A stretch of 64,000 nucleotides of DNA from Siccibacter turicensis LMG 23730 (GCF_000463155.2 NZ_AWFZ01000028.1:434001-498000), one strand, 5' to 3'. Shown: positions 40,000-48,045, numbered from the stretch's first letter. Numbers and translations: made by a program. The notes: generated by a model not told the origin, from the sequence alone.

Positions 40000-40356
40000 T
40001 CACAATTTATTGCCCGCAGGCGCGCTGACATCAGGCCGTGCGGGCCGCCATTCATTGATGATATTTATAGATTCACCGTCCGATACCGTGACGATGACCC
40101 GCGTCTCGTCGTCCGCCTCGAGCGTCAGGCGCAGCTGCGCCAGGGTTTGTGGCCGCTGCGCGTAAAGCAGCAGCTGACGCTGTTGTCGGGAGTGGATCTC
40201 GCCCCCCTGCCCGTGGCGAATCACCTCGAGCGTCACTGCACATCGACAGTCGCGCGCCACCACGACCTCCGGGCGCAGAATATACTCCGCCCCTTGCTGA
40301 CTGGCGTGAAAGCTAATCTGGCTGGCCAGCGCGGCCAGCAACATCCAGCCGGGCAT
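40000..40356 (-). CDS. csgC: Curli assembly inhibitor CsgC
   Basis: CsgC, 118 residues, is a periplasmic protein that blocks premature CsgA amyloid formation. The short N-terminal signal (MPGWMLLAALASQISF) resembles that of E. coli CsgC. The redox-type motif C-R-C corresponds to C-L-C in E. coli. VIVTVSDGESINI is the conserved C-terminal strand. The C-terminus is eight residues longer than in E. coli (110). A hairpin with a T run precedes it, so it is expressed less than csgA. Confidence 0.88.
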   Translation of the reverse strand: MPGWMLLAALASQISFHASQQGAEYILRPEVVVARDCRCAVTLEVIRHGQGGEIHSRQQRQLLLYAQRPQTLAQLRLTLEADDETRVIVTVSDGESINIINEWRPARPDVSAPAGNKL

Positions 40357-40370
40357 AATCTTCTCCCCAT

Positions 40371-40395
40371 AAAAAAAGCAGGGCCGAAGCCCTGC
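40371..40395 (-). terminator. Attenuator-like terminator between csgA and csgC
   Basis: On the minus strand GCAGGGC / GCCCTGC with a TTCG loop followed by seven T. It stands between csgA and csgC, so most transcripts should end after csgA. Confidence 0.88.
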
Positions 40396-40421
40396 TCTGC
40401 CCTGCGAGTGCGAGAGGTTGC

Positions 40422-40838
40422 TTAATACTGGAAGGCGGAGGCGTTGTTGCCGTAGCCAACCTGCTGTACTTCAACCGTAGATCCCGAGGCGGTCTGATCC
40501 ACCAGCGCACCGTTGCCGCTGCCGTACTGGCGCACGTCAATTTTTGAGTCTTCACCGTTCCACTGATCGAGCGTGGCATTGTTGGCATAGCCGCTTTGCA
40601 GCAGGTCAATTGAACTGTCGTCCGACCCCTGTCCGACATCGGCACCGTTGTTGGCACCGAGCTGTTTAATATCCGTTTTTGAGTCCATGGCGTTGGACTG
40701 CAGGGCCAGGGCATGGTTTGCACTGCCGTTCTGATAGATTTTCAGCTGTGAATTTTCATCAGCCTGATGAAAAGGAAATGCCAGTGCGCTGCCGGAAACA
40801 ACCAGTGCTGATAATGCTGCCACTTTAAACAATTTCAT
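40422..40838 (-). CDS. csgA: Major curlin subunit CsgA
   Basis: CsgA, 138 residues, is the amyloid subunit of curli. The signal peptide is MKLFKVAALSALVVSGSALA. Five curlin repeats of the S-X5-Q-X-G-X-N-X-A-X3-Q type begin at SQLKIYQNGSANHAL, SKTDIKQLGANNGAD, SSIDLLQSGYANNAT, SKIDVRQYGSGNGAL and STVEVQQVGYGNNAS. The segment between the signal and the first repeat, which in E. coli is 22 residues and Gly-rich, is here only about nine residues (FPFHQADEN), which accounts for the shorter length (E. coli 151). It is transcribed after csgB. Confidence 0.95.
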   Translation of the reverse strand: MKLFKVAALSALVVSGSALAFPFHQADENSQLKIYQNGSANHALALQSNAMDSKTDIKQLGANNGADVGQGSDDSSIDLLQSGYANNATLDQWNGEDSKIDVRQYGSGNGALVDQTASGSTVEVQQVGYGNNASAFQY

Positions 40839-40880
40839 GGTGAAACCCCCATCGGATTGAATTTACGGGTCGCTGTCTGC

Positions 40881-41330
40881 CTAACGCTGTACGATGCGAA
40901 TAGCCATCTGCGACTGCTTTTGCACTACAACTGCGGTTTTTTGGGTGCCGTACTGGGTGATACTGGCTCTGTTTCCTGCACCTTTTTGCAGGATCATCGC
41001 CGTATTACCCCATGCTGCCTGGGTAATGGATGCGCTGTTGGACTGGCCGTCCTGCGCGATATAAGCCAGGTTGTAATAGCCGCTCTGATCCACGTTTGCC
41101 CGGTTGCCGTTCCCGTTCTGGGAAATCACCGCCTGCATTTTCTGACCATCCTGGCGAATACGGGCGTTATTCAGATTGCCCTGTTGACCAATAATGGCGG
41201 CCTGATTAAAAGAGGCCTGGCTTAATTCATTTACCGCAAAGTTATACTCTGCCGCAGCCATATCGCCGGCCGCGGCCATACCAGGCACGCTCAGCAATGC
41301 CAACACCGCAAATAACGTGCTGCTTTTCAT
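40881..41330 (-). CDS. csgB: Curli nucleator CsgB
   Basis: CsgB, 149 residues, is the minor curlin subunit that anchors fibres to the cell and nucleates CsgA. The signal peptide starts at the ATG at 41330 (MKSSTLFAVLALLSV, ending AAA). The conserved stretch EYNFAVNELSQASFNQAAI leads into five curlin repeats. The last ones are NTAMILQKGAGNRASITQYG and the charged end QSQMAIRIVQR, which in E. coli is needed for surface attachment. An upstream in-frame ATG at 41402 is not supported. Confidence 0.96.
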   Translation of the reverse strand: MKSSTLFAVLALLSVPGMAAAGDMAAAEYNFAVNELSQASFNQAAIIGQQGNLNNARIRQDGQKMQAVISQNGNGNRANVDQSGYYNLAYIAQDGQSNSASITQAAWGNTAMILQKGAGNRASITQYGTQKTAVVVQKQSQMAIRIVQR

Positions 41331-41901
41331 GTTGTCACCTGCACCTGGGTTGTGATCCCGGAGAATAAACGTGACCGTCTCTCTCCCTGCATAACGCCGC
41401 ATGTGTTATCGCTGTGTTACGAGACAGAGTATGTTCAGCAAGAAAAATAAAATATCTCACCCGCGCGGGGGATTTTATTTCACCGACTCATACCAAAGTC
41501 GTAACGTTAATTCATGCGCTTAGCGTTGCGTGGCAGATAAAGACTGTGCAAATGACGAAAAAGCCTATCGGGCAGGCCAGGCTGTCTGGCATCTCTACGC
41601 GATGCAGCGCATTTGAGAGATCAATTACAAATTTGACAGAAAATCCTGTCACCGCGATACGCATTCCTAAGCGCAGCGGCAAGGCGTGATAACGCATGTG
41701 GTCTTTACCGCCCAGATAAGCAACGCAATTAGTTGCAAAGGATATATCGCTTTTAATACATAATGATAAAATATCACGTTATAGCTAATCGCCTTACTTT
41801 TGCCGCCTGGAAATAGCGCCATTCATTAATCTTAAAATAATCAAAAAACAGCAAGGAAACATTTAAATATTCCATATTACATTTTGTTACATGTTACGCA
41901 C

Positions 41902-41929
41902 TTGATTTACGCAGGGTAATAGTTAGATT
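41902..41929 (+). promoter_or_regulatory. csgD: csgD promoter
   Basis: TTGATT (41902-41907) and TAGATT (41924-41929) are 16 bases apart. The sequence CTTGATTT...TAGATTGAAAT strongly resembles the mapped E. coli csgD promoter. Start would be near 41937, giving a leader of about 158 bases. Confidence 0.7.
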
Positions 41930-42019
41930 GAAATAAGCAGTATGTAATTTCTGAATTCCTTTTCATTACCCGCCCCGGGAATGACTTTTATTTATTTTAT
42001 ATACACAGCAGTGCGGCTT

Positions 42020-42067
42020 CTGTCAGTGCTTCTGGGGGTCCGACGCCTGCGTCGGACCCGCTGACAG
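42020..42067 (+). promoter_or_regulatory. csgD: Long hairpin in the csgD leader
   Basis: An 11-base perfect inverted repeat (GGGTCCGACGC / GCGTCGGACCC, 42036-42059) is nested inside an outer CTGTCAG / CTGACAG stem (42020-42026 with 42061-42067). It lies 27 bases upstream of the csgD start. In E. coli the same leader position holds a stem-loop targeted by small RNAs (OmrA/B, McaS, RprA), but with a different, less perfect inner stem. Confidence 0.8.
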
Positions 42068-42094
42068 GCGATCCAAAAACAGTGGGGTTTCATC

Positions 42095-42745
42095 ATGTTT
42101 AATGAAGTCCATACCTGGCGCGGTGAACGGCTTTTGCTGATTACCCGGCCCTCTTTGCAGGCCAGTGCCCTGTTACAACAGTTTACTTTCGCGCTCGCCG
42201 TCAGCGGGAAACTGCATAATATTCAGCGAACTGTGGATACCATCCCGCCGGGTACCGTGGTGTTGCTGGATATGATGGAAGCGGATAAAAAGGTAATCCA
42301 TTACTGGCAGGATAAGTTAGTTCATCACCACAGCCAGATAAAACTGCTGCTGCTTAACACGCCCGATGAGTATCCCTATCGCGACATCGAAAGCTGGCCG
42401 CATATTAACGGCGTGTTTTATGTCGGTGATGATGAAGTTCGGGTCGCGGAGGGATTACAGAGCGTGATGCGCGGCGAATGCTGCTTTTCACAGAAGCTGG
42501 CCAGCTATTTAATTACCCGTTCCGCGCACTACCGTTTTAACTGTCATGAATCGGCGCTCCTCACCCATCGTGAAAAAGAGATCCTTAATAAACTGCGTAT
42601 TGGTGCGTCCAATAATGAGATAGCCCAGTCGCTGTTTATTAGCGAAAACACCGTTAAAACCCATCTTTATAATTTATTCAAAAAGATTGCGGTAAAGAAC
42701 CGGACTCAGGCCGTTTCCTGGGCCAACGATAACCTCAGACGATAA
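42095..42745 (+). CDS. csgD: Curli and biofilm master regulator CsgD
   Basis: CsgD, 216 residues, is the LuxR/FixJ-type regulator of curli and cellulose. The N-terminal receiver-like domain lacks the usual phospho-acceptor pattern, as is known for CsgD. The C-terminal HTH is [20 protein letters not shown] and [16 protein letters not shown]. Length equals E. coli (216). It is the first gene of csgDEFG, four bases before csgE. The leader holds a strong hairpin close to the translation start. Confidence 0.97.
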   Translation: MFNEVHTWRGERLLLITRPSLQASALLQQFTFALAVSGKLHNIQRTVDTIPPGTVVLLDMMEADKKVIHYWQDKLVHHHSQIKLLLLNTPDEYPYRDIESWPHINGVFYVGDDEVRVAEGLQSVMRGECCFSQKLASYLITRSAHYRFNCHESALLTHREKEILNKLRIGASNNEIAQSLFISENTVKTHLYNLFKKIAVKNRTQAVSWANDNLRR

Positions 42746-42749
42746 TATC

Positions 42750-43139
42750 ATGACTCTCCGTTCAGTCTGGCTGCTGGGGGCGGTTTTGCTGTGCGCCGCT
42801 AACGTTGCGCGTGCCGTGGAGGTCGAAATTCCCGGTCTGCTGACCGACCATACCGTGACGTCCGTTGGTCACGAGTTTTATCGGGCGTTCAGCGACAAAT
42901 GGGAAAGTGATTTCACGGGAAATTTAACGATTAATGAAAGGCCCAGCGCCCGCTGGGGTAGCTGGATAACGATTACCGTCGATCAGGATATTATTTATCA
43001 GGCGTTTTTATACCCTGGCAGACGCGATTTCGACAGGAATGTGGATGTTGCGCTTATTAATACCGACGCGGCGATTCGGCGCCGCCAGATTGATAAAACA
43101 TTACTGAGCACGGGTGATTTAGCCCACGACGAATTTTAA
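42750..43139 (+). CDS. csgE: Curli secretion specificity factor CsgE
   Basis: CsgE, 129 residues, is a periplasmic protein that caps the CsgG channel and delivers CsgA to it. A signal peptide ends at about residue 22 (ARA). The mature protein starts [20 protein letters not shown] and has [16 protein letters not shown] in the middle, as in E. coli (129). It acts on the N-terminal segment of CsgA, which is unusual in this genome. Confidence 0.96.
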   Translation: MTLRSVWLLGAVLLCAANVARAVEVEIPGLLTDHTVTSVGHEFYRAFSDKWESDFTGNLTINERPSARWGSWITITVDQDIIYQAFLYPGRRDFDRNVDVALINTDAAIRRRQIDKTLLSTGDLAHDEF

Positions 43140-43161
43140 CTCGCGATATCAGGAGTCTGCC

Positions 43162-43578
43162 ATGCGTATCACTCATGCGGTTGTTACGTTGCTGCTCGTC
43201 TGCCCGTTAAGCTGGGCAGGAAATATGACCTTTCAGTTTCGCAACCCTAATTTCGGCGGTAACCCCAACAACGGCGCGTTTTTATTGAATAGCGCCCAGG
43301 CACAAAATTCTTATAAAGACCCGTCATGGAAAGACGATCTGGGCATTGAAACGCCCTCGGCGCTGGATAATTTCACCCAGTCGATTCAGTCGCAGCTGTT
43401 GGGTGGTCTGCTGACCAATATCAATACCGGCAAGCCAGGCCGCATGGTGACCTCCGACTTTATTGTCGATATCGCCAACCGCGACGGGCAGCTAGTCCTT
43501 AACGTCACCGACCGTAAAACCGGCAGAACCTCCACCATTGAGGTGTCGGGTTTACAGGCCAACGCGGCTGACTTCTGA
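43162..43578 (+). CDS. csgF: Curli assembly factor CsgF
   Basis: CsgF, 138 residues, is exported through CsgG, binds its pore and links CsgB nucleation to the surface. The signal peptide ends at LSWA. The mature N-terminus [19 protein letters not shown] is the pore-binding region and is highly conserved. Length matches the E. coli protein (138). It is 22 bases downstream of csgE. Confidence 0.97.
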   Translation: MRITHAVVTLLLVCPLSWAGNMTFQFRNPNFGGNPNNGAFLLNSAQAQNSYKDPSWKDDLGIETPSALDNFTQSIQSQLLGGLLTNINTGKPGRMVTSDFIVDIANRDGQLVLNVTDRKTGRTSTIEVSGLQANAADF

Positions 43579-43603
43579 AGTTCGGGCATAAAGGAAACAC
43601 ATC

Positions 43604-44437
43604 ATGCAGCGCCTGCTCCTGATCCTCTCGATATGTTTACTCAGCGGCTGTCTTACCGCGCCGCCGAAACAAGCCGCCAGCCCTACGCTGATGCCCCGCG
43701 CGCAGAGCTATCGTGATCTCACCCACCTGCCCAGCCCCACCGGCAAACTGTTTGTCTCGGTATACAACATTCAGGACGAAACCGGGCAGTTTAAGCCCTA
43801 TCCGGCAAGCAACTTCTCCACTGCGGTGCCGCAGAGCGCCACGGCGATGCTGGTAACGGCGCTGAAGGACTCGCGCTGGTTTATTCCGCTTGAGCGTCAG
43901 GGCCTGCAAAACCTGCTCAACGAACGGAAAATCATTCGTGCGGCGCAGGAAAACGGCACGGTTGCGGAGAACAACCGCGTGCCGCTCCCGTCACTGGTGG
44001 CGGCAAACGTCATGATCGAAGGGTCGATTATCGGGTATGACAGCAACGTCAAATCGGGTGGGGTTGGCGCACGCTATTTCGGGATCGGGGGCGACACCCA
44101 GTATCAGCTTGATCAGGTGGCGGTGAACCTGCGGGTGGTCAACGTCAGCACCGGTGAGATCCTCTCCTCGGTCAACACCAGCAAAACCATTCTCTCCTAT
44201 GAAGTGCAGGCCGGGGTATTCCGCTTCGTCGACTACCAGCGGCTGCTTGAGGGAGAGATCGGTTATACCGCTAATGAACCGGTGATGCTGTGTCTGATGT
44301 CGGCCATTGAAACCGGGGTGATCTTCCTGGTGAACGACGGCATCGAGCGCGGGCTGTGGTCGCTGCGCAACGCCGCGGATATCAACGACCCAGTGCTGGC
44401 GAAGTATAAAAACCTTAACCTGCCCCCGGAGTCGTGA
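43604..44437 (+). CDS. csgG: Curli secretion channel CsgG
   Basis: CsgG, 277 residues, forms the nonameric outer-membrane channel for curli subunits. The lipobox LLSGC gives a lipidated Cys at about residue 16. The constriction-loop region is represented by YPASNFSTAVPQSATAMLV. The membrane-spanning hairpins include SNVKSGGVGARYFGIGGDTQ. The C-terminal helix ends NLNLPPES. The length is identical to E. coli CsgG (277). Confidence 0.97.
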   Translation: MQRLLLILSICLLSGCLTAPPKQAASPTLMPRAQSYRDLTHLPSPTGKLFVSVYNIQDETGQFKPYPASNFSTAVPQSATAMLVTALKDSRWFIPLERQGLQNLLNERKIIRAAQENGTVAENNRVPLPSLVAANVMIEGSIIGYDSNVKSGGVGARYFGIGGDTQYQLDQVAVNLRVVNVSTGEILSSVNTSKTILSYEVQAGVFRFVDYQRLLEGEIGYTANEPVMLCLMSAIETGVIFLVNDGIERGLWSLRNAADINDPVLAKYKNLNLPPES

Positions 44438-44440
44438 GGG

Positions 44441-44923
44441 TTAGTCTGGCTGCCGGGCACCGCCCGGCGCTTTCTCATCCGGGCTTCTGCCAAGCCACAT
44501 ACCGCTGACAAACATCGCTGCACCAAACAGCATCCCCAGCCACAGGGCGGGCAGCACGCTCTGCCAGTCGCCCTGAGCGGCAAAGGTGGCACAGGCACCG
44601 ATAAAGGTACCGGGGATAAACGCCAGCAGCCGACGCTGGGCCTGAATACACATCAGGAACGCCACTACGCCGGTCAGGGCATATCCCGCCAGGGAACCCG
44701 TGGTCAGCGTACTGAGATGAAGAATGATCTGCGCCCACGCCACGCCGCTGGAGAGCGTTGCGAAGGTGATAAGTAGCCCGCGGCGATCCTTATGTGGACA
44801 GGCGAAAAACGCGGTGCAACCGAGAAAGCCGGCCCAGGAAGGCAGCGCCAGCGCAACAGCGACCCACGCCCAAATGGCGGAGATCAGGCCGGTAGTGAAT
44901 GCAAGGGAGAGTGATCGTTTCAT
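44441..44923 (-). CDS. ycdZ: DUF1097 inner-membrane protein YcdZ
   Basis: YcdZ, 160 residues, is a predicted inner-membrane protein with about five hydrophobic segments. The motif WAGFLGCTAFFACP and SFIPGTFIGACATFAAQGDW (here AFIPGTFIGACATFAAQGDW) are conserved. Start ATG at 44923 matches E. coli. A longer frame upstream runs through the promoter region and is rejected. Function unknown. A perfect CRP site lies 87 bases upstream. It is convergent with csgG, with three bases between the stops. Confidence 0.92.
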   Translation of the reverse strand: MKRSLSLAFTTGLISAIWAWVAVALALPSWAGFLGCTAFFACPHKDRRGLLITFATLSSGVAWAQIILHLSTLTTGSLAGYALTGVVAFLMCIQAQRRLLAFIPGTFIGACATFAAQGDWQSVLPALWLGMLFGAAMFVSGMWLGRSPDEKAPGGARQPD

Positions 44924-45009
44924 AGCGGCGTATGATAGCGAACGCCGCCCGAATGAGTGTGATTCAGAGCACGTTATTTGTAATAACGCACCGGTCATTA
45001 CATTTTATT

Positions 45010-45025
45010 TGTGAGCTGAATCACA
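45010..45025 (-). promoter_or_regulatory. ycdZ: CRP site upstream of ycdZ
   Basis: TGTGAGCTGAATCACA is a perfect TGTGA-N6-TCACA palindrome. A half-matching second copy (TGTGATTCAGAGCACG, 44958-44973) lies closer to ycdZ. E. coli ycdZ is reported as part of the CRP regulon. Confidence 0.85.
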
Positions 45026-45034
45026 CGCAAATGG

Positions 45035-45601
45035 CTACTCTGCCGACGCGTCGTCGGCTTCTTCTTCCAGCTCATCCAGCATGGCGCCGATGGCCTCGCG
45101 GGTCAGCTCCGCCAGCGTACGCCAGAAGGCACCGGTGGCGTGCGCTTCTACCTTCCCGAGGAAGGTGCCGCACCACGGCAGAAGGTATTCGGTGAACAAG
45201 GTATCCAGCGCCTCGCTTTCATCCTCAGCGGCATTATCCTCAAGCCAGGAGGCGGCGAGCAGCAGGAAGCCGAAGTGATCCGCCGGCCCGCTGGGGACAG
45301 GCATACCGCGCGCGGTCAGAAATGCGCGGACGTCCGCTTCCGACGTACCGTCCAGCCAGGCAGAACGGTATGGCGGCACGCTGCACGCCTCGCCAACAAA
45401 CAGCGCGTCGTAGTCGGCGGCGACCGCCGGATCGTTCACGCTCTTTTGCAGACGCTCAAACAGCGCATCCTGCTCCAGCGGCCAGCCCTGCGCCAGCTTC
45501 CCTTCACGGATCGCCTCCAGCAGCGGTGCCAGCAGCGGATCCTGCGGGTGACGATAGTAAAGGGAGCCCAGTACGCGGCAAATCATCGAAAACTCGTTCA
45601 T
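45035..45601 (-). CDS. ycdY: TorD-family chaperone YcdY
   Basis: YcdY, 188 residues, is a TorD/DmsD-like helical chaperone that in E. coli activates the zinc phosphatase YcdX by helping metal insertion. Conserved segments are MNEFSMICRVLGSLYY and CSVPPYRSAWLDGTSEADVR, plus LLPWCGTFLGKVEAHA. It begins at MNEFS; an ATG two codons upstream is also in frame. It sits 22 bases after ycdX, consistent with joint action. Confidence 0.94.
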   Translation of the reverse strand: MNEFSMICRVLGSLYYRHPQDPLLAPLLEAIREGKLAQGWPLEQDALFERLQKSVNDPAVAADYDALFVGEACSVPPYRSAWLDGTSEADVRAFLTARGMPVPSGPADHFGFLLLAASWLEDNAAEDESEALDTLFTEYLLPWCGTFLGKVEAHATGAFWRTLAELTREAIGAMLDELEEEADDASAE

Positions 45602-45623
45602 AAACATTCCAGTAAGGTGTGAC

Positions 45624-46361
45624 TCAAAAATCGTTCAGTTCAGGGATGGCCGGCATGCCGCGAGATTCAAGGAAATCCAGCAGGCGACGGGGAGAGACGT
45701 TGAGGATGCGATCCTCCGGGAATTCAACGTCGCGTAACACCTTCAGCGCCTCATCAAACTCGCCGAGGGTGAAGGCGGTATGGGAGTCCGAGCCCAGTGC
45801 CACGCGCCCGCCGGCATCGCGCACCGCTTCCGCAATGGCGCGGCAGTTCGGGCCGCTCCCCTTGCGCGAATGAATAAAGGAGGAGTTGTTGATCTCCAGC
45901 GCCACATCATAGCGTGCCGCCGCCTCGGCAATGGCCGGAATATCGACCGGGAACTTAGGGTTGCCGGGGTGGCTGATGATATGGACGTTGCCACTTGCCA
46001 TGGTGGCGATCATCGCCTCGGTATGGGTGGCCCGATCCTGCGGCGGAAATACCGGCTCATGAAAACCGGCGATGATCAGATCCAGCGAATCCAGCATCGG
46101 CCCGGTGCAGTCTATTTCCCCGGCGGTGTTTTTGATATTCGCCTCGATACCGCGCAGGATGCCCACGCCATCCACCACGCGCGGCCAGATGCGCATATTA
46201 ATAAAGTGCCAGTGATGCGGGGCATCCGCCATGTCAGGGCCGTGATCGGTAATCGCAAACAGCTTGATACCTTTGTGCTTCGCCGCCGCGATGTAGTCGT
46301 GCAGGTTGCTGTAGGCGTGGGTGCTGGCAACGGTGTGCATGTGCAGGTCAACGGGATACAT
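45624..46361 (-). CDS. ycdX: Zinc-dependent phosphatase YcdX (PHP family)
   Basis: YcdX, 245 residues, is a PHP-domain phosphatase with a trinuclear zinc site and a role in swarming in E. coli. Metal ligands are visible as [23 protein letters not shown], the Glu of [26 protein letters not shown] and [10 protein letters not shown]. Length equals E. coli (245). It is upstream of ycdY. Confidence 0.96.
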   Translation of the reverse strand: MYPVDLHMHTVASTHAYSNLHDYIAAAKHKGIKLFAITDHGPDMADAPHHWHFINMRIWPRVVDGVGILRGIEANIKNTAGEIDCTGPMLDSLDLIIAGFHEPVFPPQDRATHTEAMIATMASGNVHIISHPGNPKFPVDIPAIAEAAARYDVALEINNSSFIHSRKGSGPNCRAIAEAVRDAGGRVALGSDSHTAFTLGEFDEALKVLRDVEFPEDRILNVSPRRLLDFLESRGMPAIPELNDF

Positions 46362-46436
46362 AAGGCGCTCCTTTTGTGATTTGCCTCAAGAATAACAGGT
46401 ATCGACCCGCATTTTTAGCCTGATGCCCGGCGCGAA

Positions 46437-47378
46437 TCAGTAGCCGCGTGCCAGATCGACCTGACCGCGGGTGGCCTCGCCGCGCTCAAGCGCGTTAATG
46501 GTCTCCGCTATATAGCGTATCGCCTCCAGCGGACGCGTCACCGCCGCCACATGCGGGGTGATGGCCACGCGCGGATGGCGCCACAGGTCGCTCTCCTGCG
46601 GAAGCGGCTCCTGACGGAACACATCCAGCATCGCCGCTTTCAGGGTGCCCTCGTTCAGCGCATCCAGCAGATCCTGCTCCACCACATGCACGCCGCGCGC
46701 CAGATTGAGCAGATACGCTCCGTCCGCCAGCTTGTCGAGCAGCGCACGATTAATAATGTTCTCGGTTTCCGGGGTATTGGGCAGCAGGTTAATCAGCACC
46801 CGCGTGCCGTGCAGGAACGCGTCCAGCTCCTGCTGTCCGGCGAAGCTTTGCACCTCCGGCCAGGCCTTACGACTGCGGCTCCAGCAGCGCACCGGGAAGC
46901 CCCATGCCCGCAGGCTTTCTGCCACCTTGCTGCCGAGCACGCCCGCGCCCAGGATGCCAATGGTAAACTGGTCGGGCTGGTACTCGTCGAGCGGCTGCCA
47001 CTGGGCCTGCTGTTTCTGCGCCTGATAGTCATCGAAGCGGCGGAACCAGTGCAGCACCTGGCTGACAGCGTACTCCTGCATCTGACGCGCCATGCCGGTG
47101 TCTTCGAGGCGATAGAGCGGCACCCCCTGCGGCAGCAGGTCGGGATGGGTTTTCAGGCGGCTGAGGATGGCATCCACGCCGGCGCCGAGGGCGAACACGG
47201 CTTTGAGCGACTGGCGTCCGGCCAGCATCTCCACCGGCGGGTGCCAGACCAGCGCATAATCCGCGGGCTGGTTATCGCCCGGCTGCCAGACGCGGACACG
47301 CGCCTCGGGAAGGTGCTGTTGCAGGTGCGTCAGCCAGTACGCGTTATCAAACGTCGGGTGATAAAAAATGATGTCCAT
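46437..47378 (-). CDS. ghrA: Glyoxylate/hydroxypyruvate reductase A
   Basis: GhrA, 313 residues, reduces glyoxylate and hydroxypyruvate with NADPH. It is a member of the D-2-hydroxyacid dehydrogenase family. The Rossmann motif [16 protein letters not shown], the Arg in [11 protein letters not shown], and the Glu and His in [14 protein letters not shown] are visible. The start [11 protein letters not shown] matches E. coli; the frame is open for 25 codons before it, without support. Length is near E. coli (312). Confidence 0.96.
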   Translation of the reverse strand: MDIIFYHPTFDNAYWLTHLQQHLPEARVRVWQPGDNQPADYALVWHPPVEMLAGRQSLKAVFALGAGVDAILSRLKTHPDLLPQGVPLYRLEDTGMARQMQEYAVSQVLHWFRRFDDYQAQKQQAQWQPLDEYQPDQFTIGILGAGVLGSKVAESLRAWGFPVRCWSRSRKAWPEVQSFAGQQELDAFLHGTRVLINLLPNTPETENIINRALLDKLADGAYLLNLARGVHVVEQDLLDALNEGTLKAAMLDVFRQEPLPQESDLWRHPRVAITPHVAAVTRPLEAIRYIAETINALERGEATRGQVDLARGY

Positions 47379-47519
47379 AGCGTCTCCTTTTTGCCCAACG
47401 TTACGCGATCCTCGAGGTGTTGCAACCCTTTCATCATAAAGAAAAAGCGTCATTTTGTTCTTTTCCCGAGCAAGTTGCGTGAAGTTTGGCTAAACGCGCT
47501 GATTCGCGTTAAAAGTCCA

Positions 47520-47548
47520 TTGACGCTACGGCGGATTTTCCCTACATT
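47520..47548 (+). promoter_or_regulatory. serX: Promoter of tRNA-Ser
   Basis: TTGACG (47520-47525) and TACATT (47543-47548) are 17 bases apart. The GC-rich discriminator that follows (AGCGCCCGTCCC) is typical of growth-controlled stable RNA genes. Confidence 0.85.
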
Positions 47549-47579
47549 AGCGCCCGTCCCGCCAGCGGGACGACAATAC

Positions 47580-47667
47580 GGTGAGGTGTCCGAGTGGCTG
47601 AAGGAGCACGCCTGGAAAGTGTGTATACGGCAACGTATCGGGGGTTCGAATCCCCCTCTCACCGCCA
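47580..47667 (+). tRNA. serX: tRNA-Ser (anticodon GGA)
   Basis: An 88-base class II tRNA with encoded CCA. The anticodon loop is CCTGGAAAG with anticodon GGA. The long variable arm is GTGTATACGGCAACGTATC, and the T arm is GGGGG-TTCGAAT-CCCCC. The acceptor stem is GGTGAGG with TCTCACC, giving one G-U wobble at the seventh pair, where E. coli serX has G-C. It lies between ghrA and the phoH side as in E. coli. The 3' end is repeated twice downstream. Confidence 0.97.
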
Positions 47668-47850
47668 TATTAAAAGAAGAGCTCGCATTTCTATGCGGGC
47701 TTTTTTTTCGCATGTTGCACCTCAGAGAGGGGTGATGAGAACACCCGCCGGGGTTCGACAACTGGCGCAGCCAGTTGGACAAGCCATCGAGCCTGCGAGA
47801 TGGATTGCCCGCAGGGCGAGCGCAGCGAGTCAATCCCCCTCTCACCGCCA
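47668..47850 (+). repeat. tRNA 3'-end repeat, unit 1 (183 bases)
   Basis: The unit starts with a spacer and a hairpin-T terminator (GCTCGCAT / ATGCGGGC then eight T, 47681-47708). It continues with TCGCATGTTGCAC and a conserved block containing GCCGGGGTTCGACA and the palindrome ACTGGCGCAGCCAGT (47761-47775). It ends with a copy of the tRNA 3' end, TCCCCCTCTCACCGCCA (47834-47850). It has an extra 55 bases (47776-47830) not present in unit 2. Confidence 0.9.
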
Positions 47851-47978
47851 TCTTCAAAGAGAAAGCCTGAACTTACGTTCAGGCTTTTTTTCGCATGTTG
47901 CACTCACAAGAGGGGTGATGAGAACACCCGCCGGGGTTCGACAACTGGCGCAGCCAGTCAATCCCCCTCTCACCGCCA
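47851..47978 (+). repeat. tRNA 3'-end repeat, unit 2 (128 bases)
   Basis: Same order as unit 1: terminator hairpin (AGCCTGAAC / GTTCAGGCT then T run, 47863-47891), CGCATGTTGCACTCA, GGGGTTCGACA, palindrome ACTGGCGCAGCCAGT (47944-47958), and a third copy of TCCCCCTCTCACCGCCA (47962-47978). Confidence 0.9.
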
Positions 47979-48036
47979 TATCAAAAGAGAAAGCCTGAAC
48001 TCACGTTCAGGCTTTTTTTTCGCATGTTGCACTCAC
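47979..48036 (+). repeat. Partial repeat unit 3 with terminator
   Basis: The array ends with the same hairpin (AGCCTGAAC / GTTCAGGCT plus eight T, 47992-48020) and CGCATGTTGCACTCACGAGA, after which the similarity stops. The hairpin probably ends transcription and also points away from the lipoprotein gene on the other strand. Confidence 0.85.
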
Positions 48037-48045
48037 GAGAAAGGC

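Larger units (their letters stand above)
41331..42094. promoter_or_regulatory. Divergent csgB / csgD control region (764 bases)
   Basis: This AT-rich gap separates the curli subunit operon from the csgDEFG operon and has nearly the same size as in E. coli. It contains the csgD promoter and leader hairpin listed separately. The ORF-like stretches inside are short and have no coding character. Binding of CsgD, OmpR, H-NS and IHF here is known for E. coli, but I did not assign individual sites. Confidence 0.8.

Noticed and set aside
41414-41689. A 91-codon frame in the csgB-csgD gap
   Set aside because: It lies in a known regulatory interval, has no Shine-Dalgarno and no similarity to any protein I recognise.
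46551-47735. A 394-codon frame covering the ghrA antisense strand and running into tRNA-Ser
   Set aside because: It crosses a tRNA gene and is antisense to ghrA, so it is not a gene.
47668-48036. The repeats as a CRISPR array
   Set aside because: Two long units of unequal size that carry tRNA ends and terminators do not fit regular repeats with unique spacers, and no cas gene is present.
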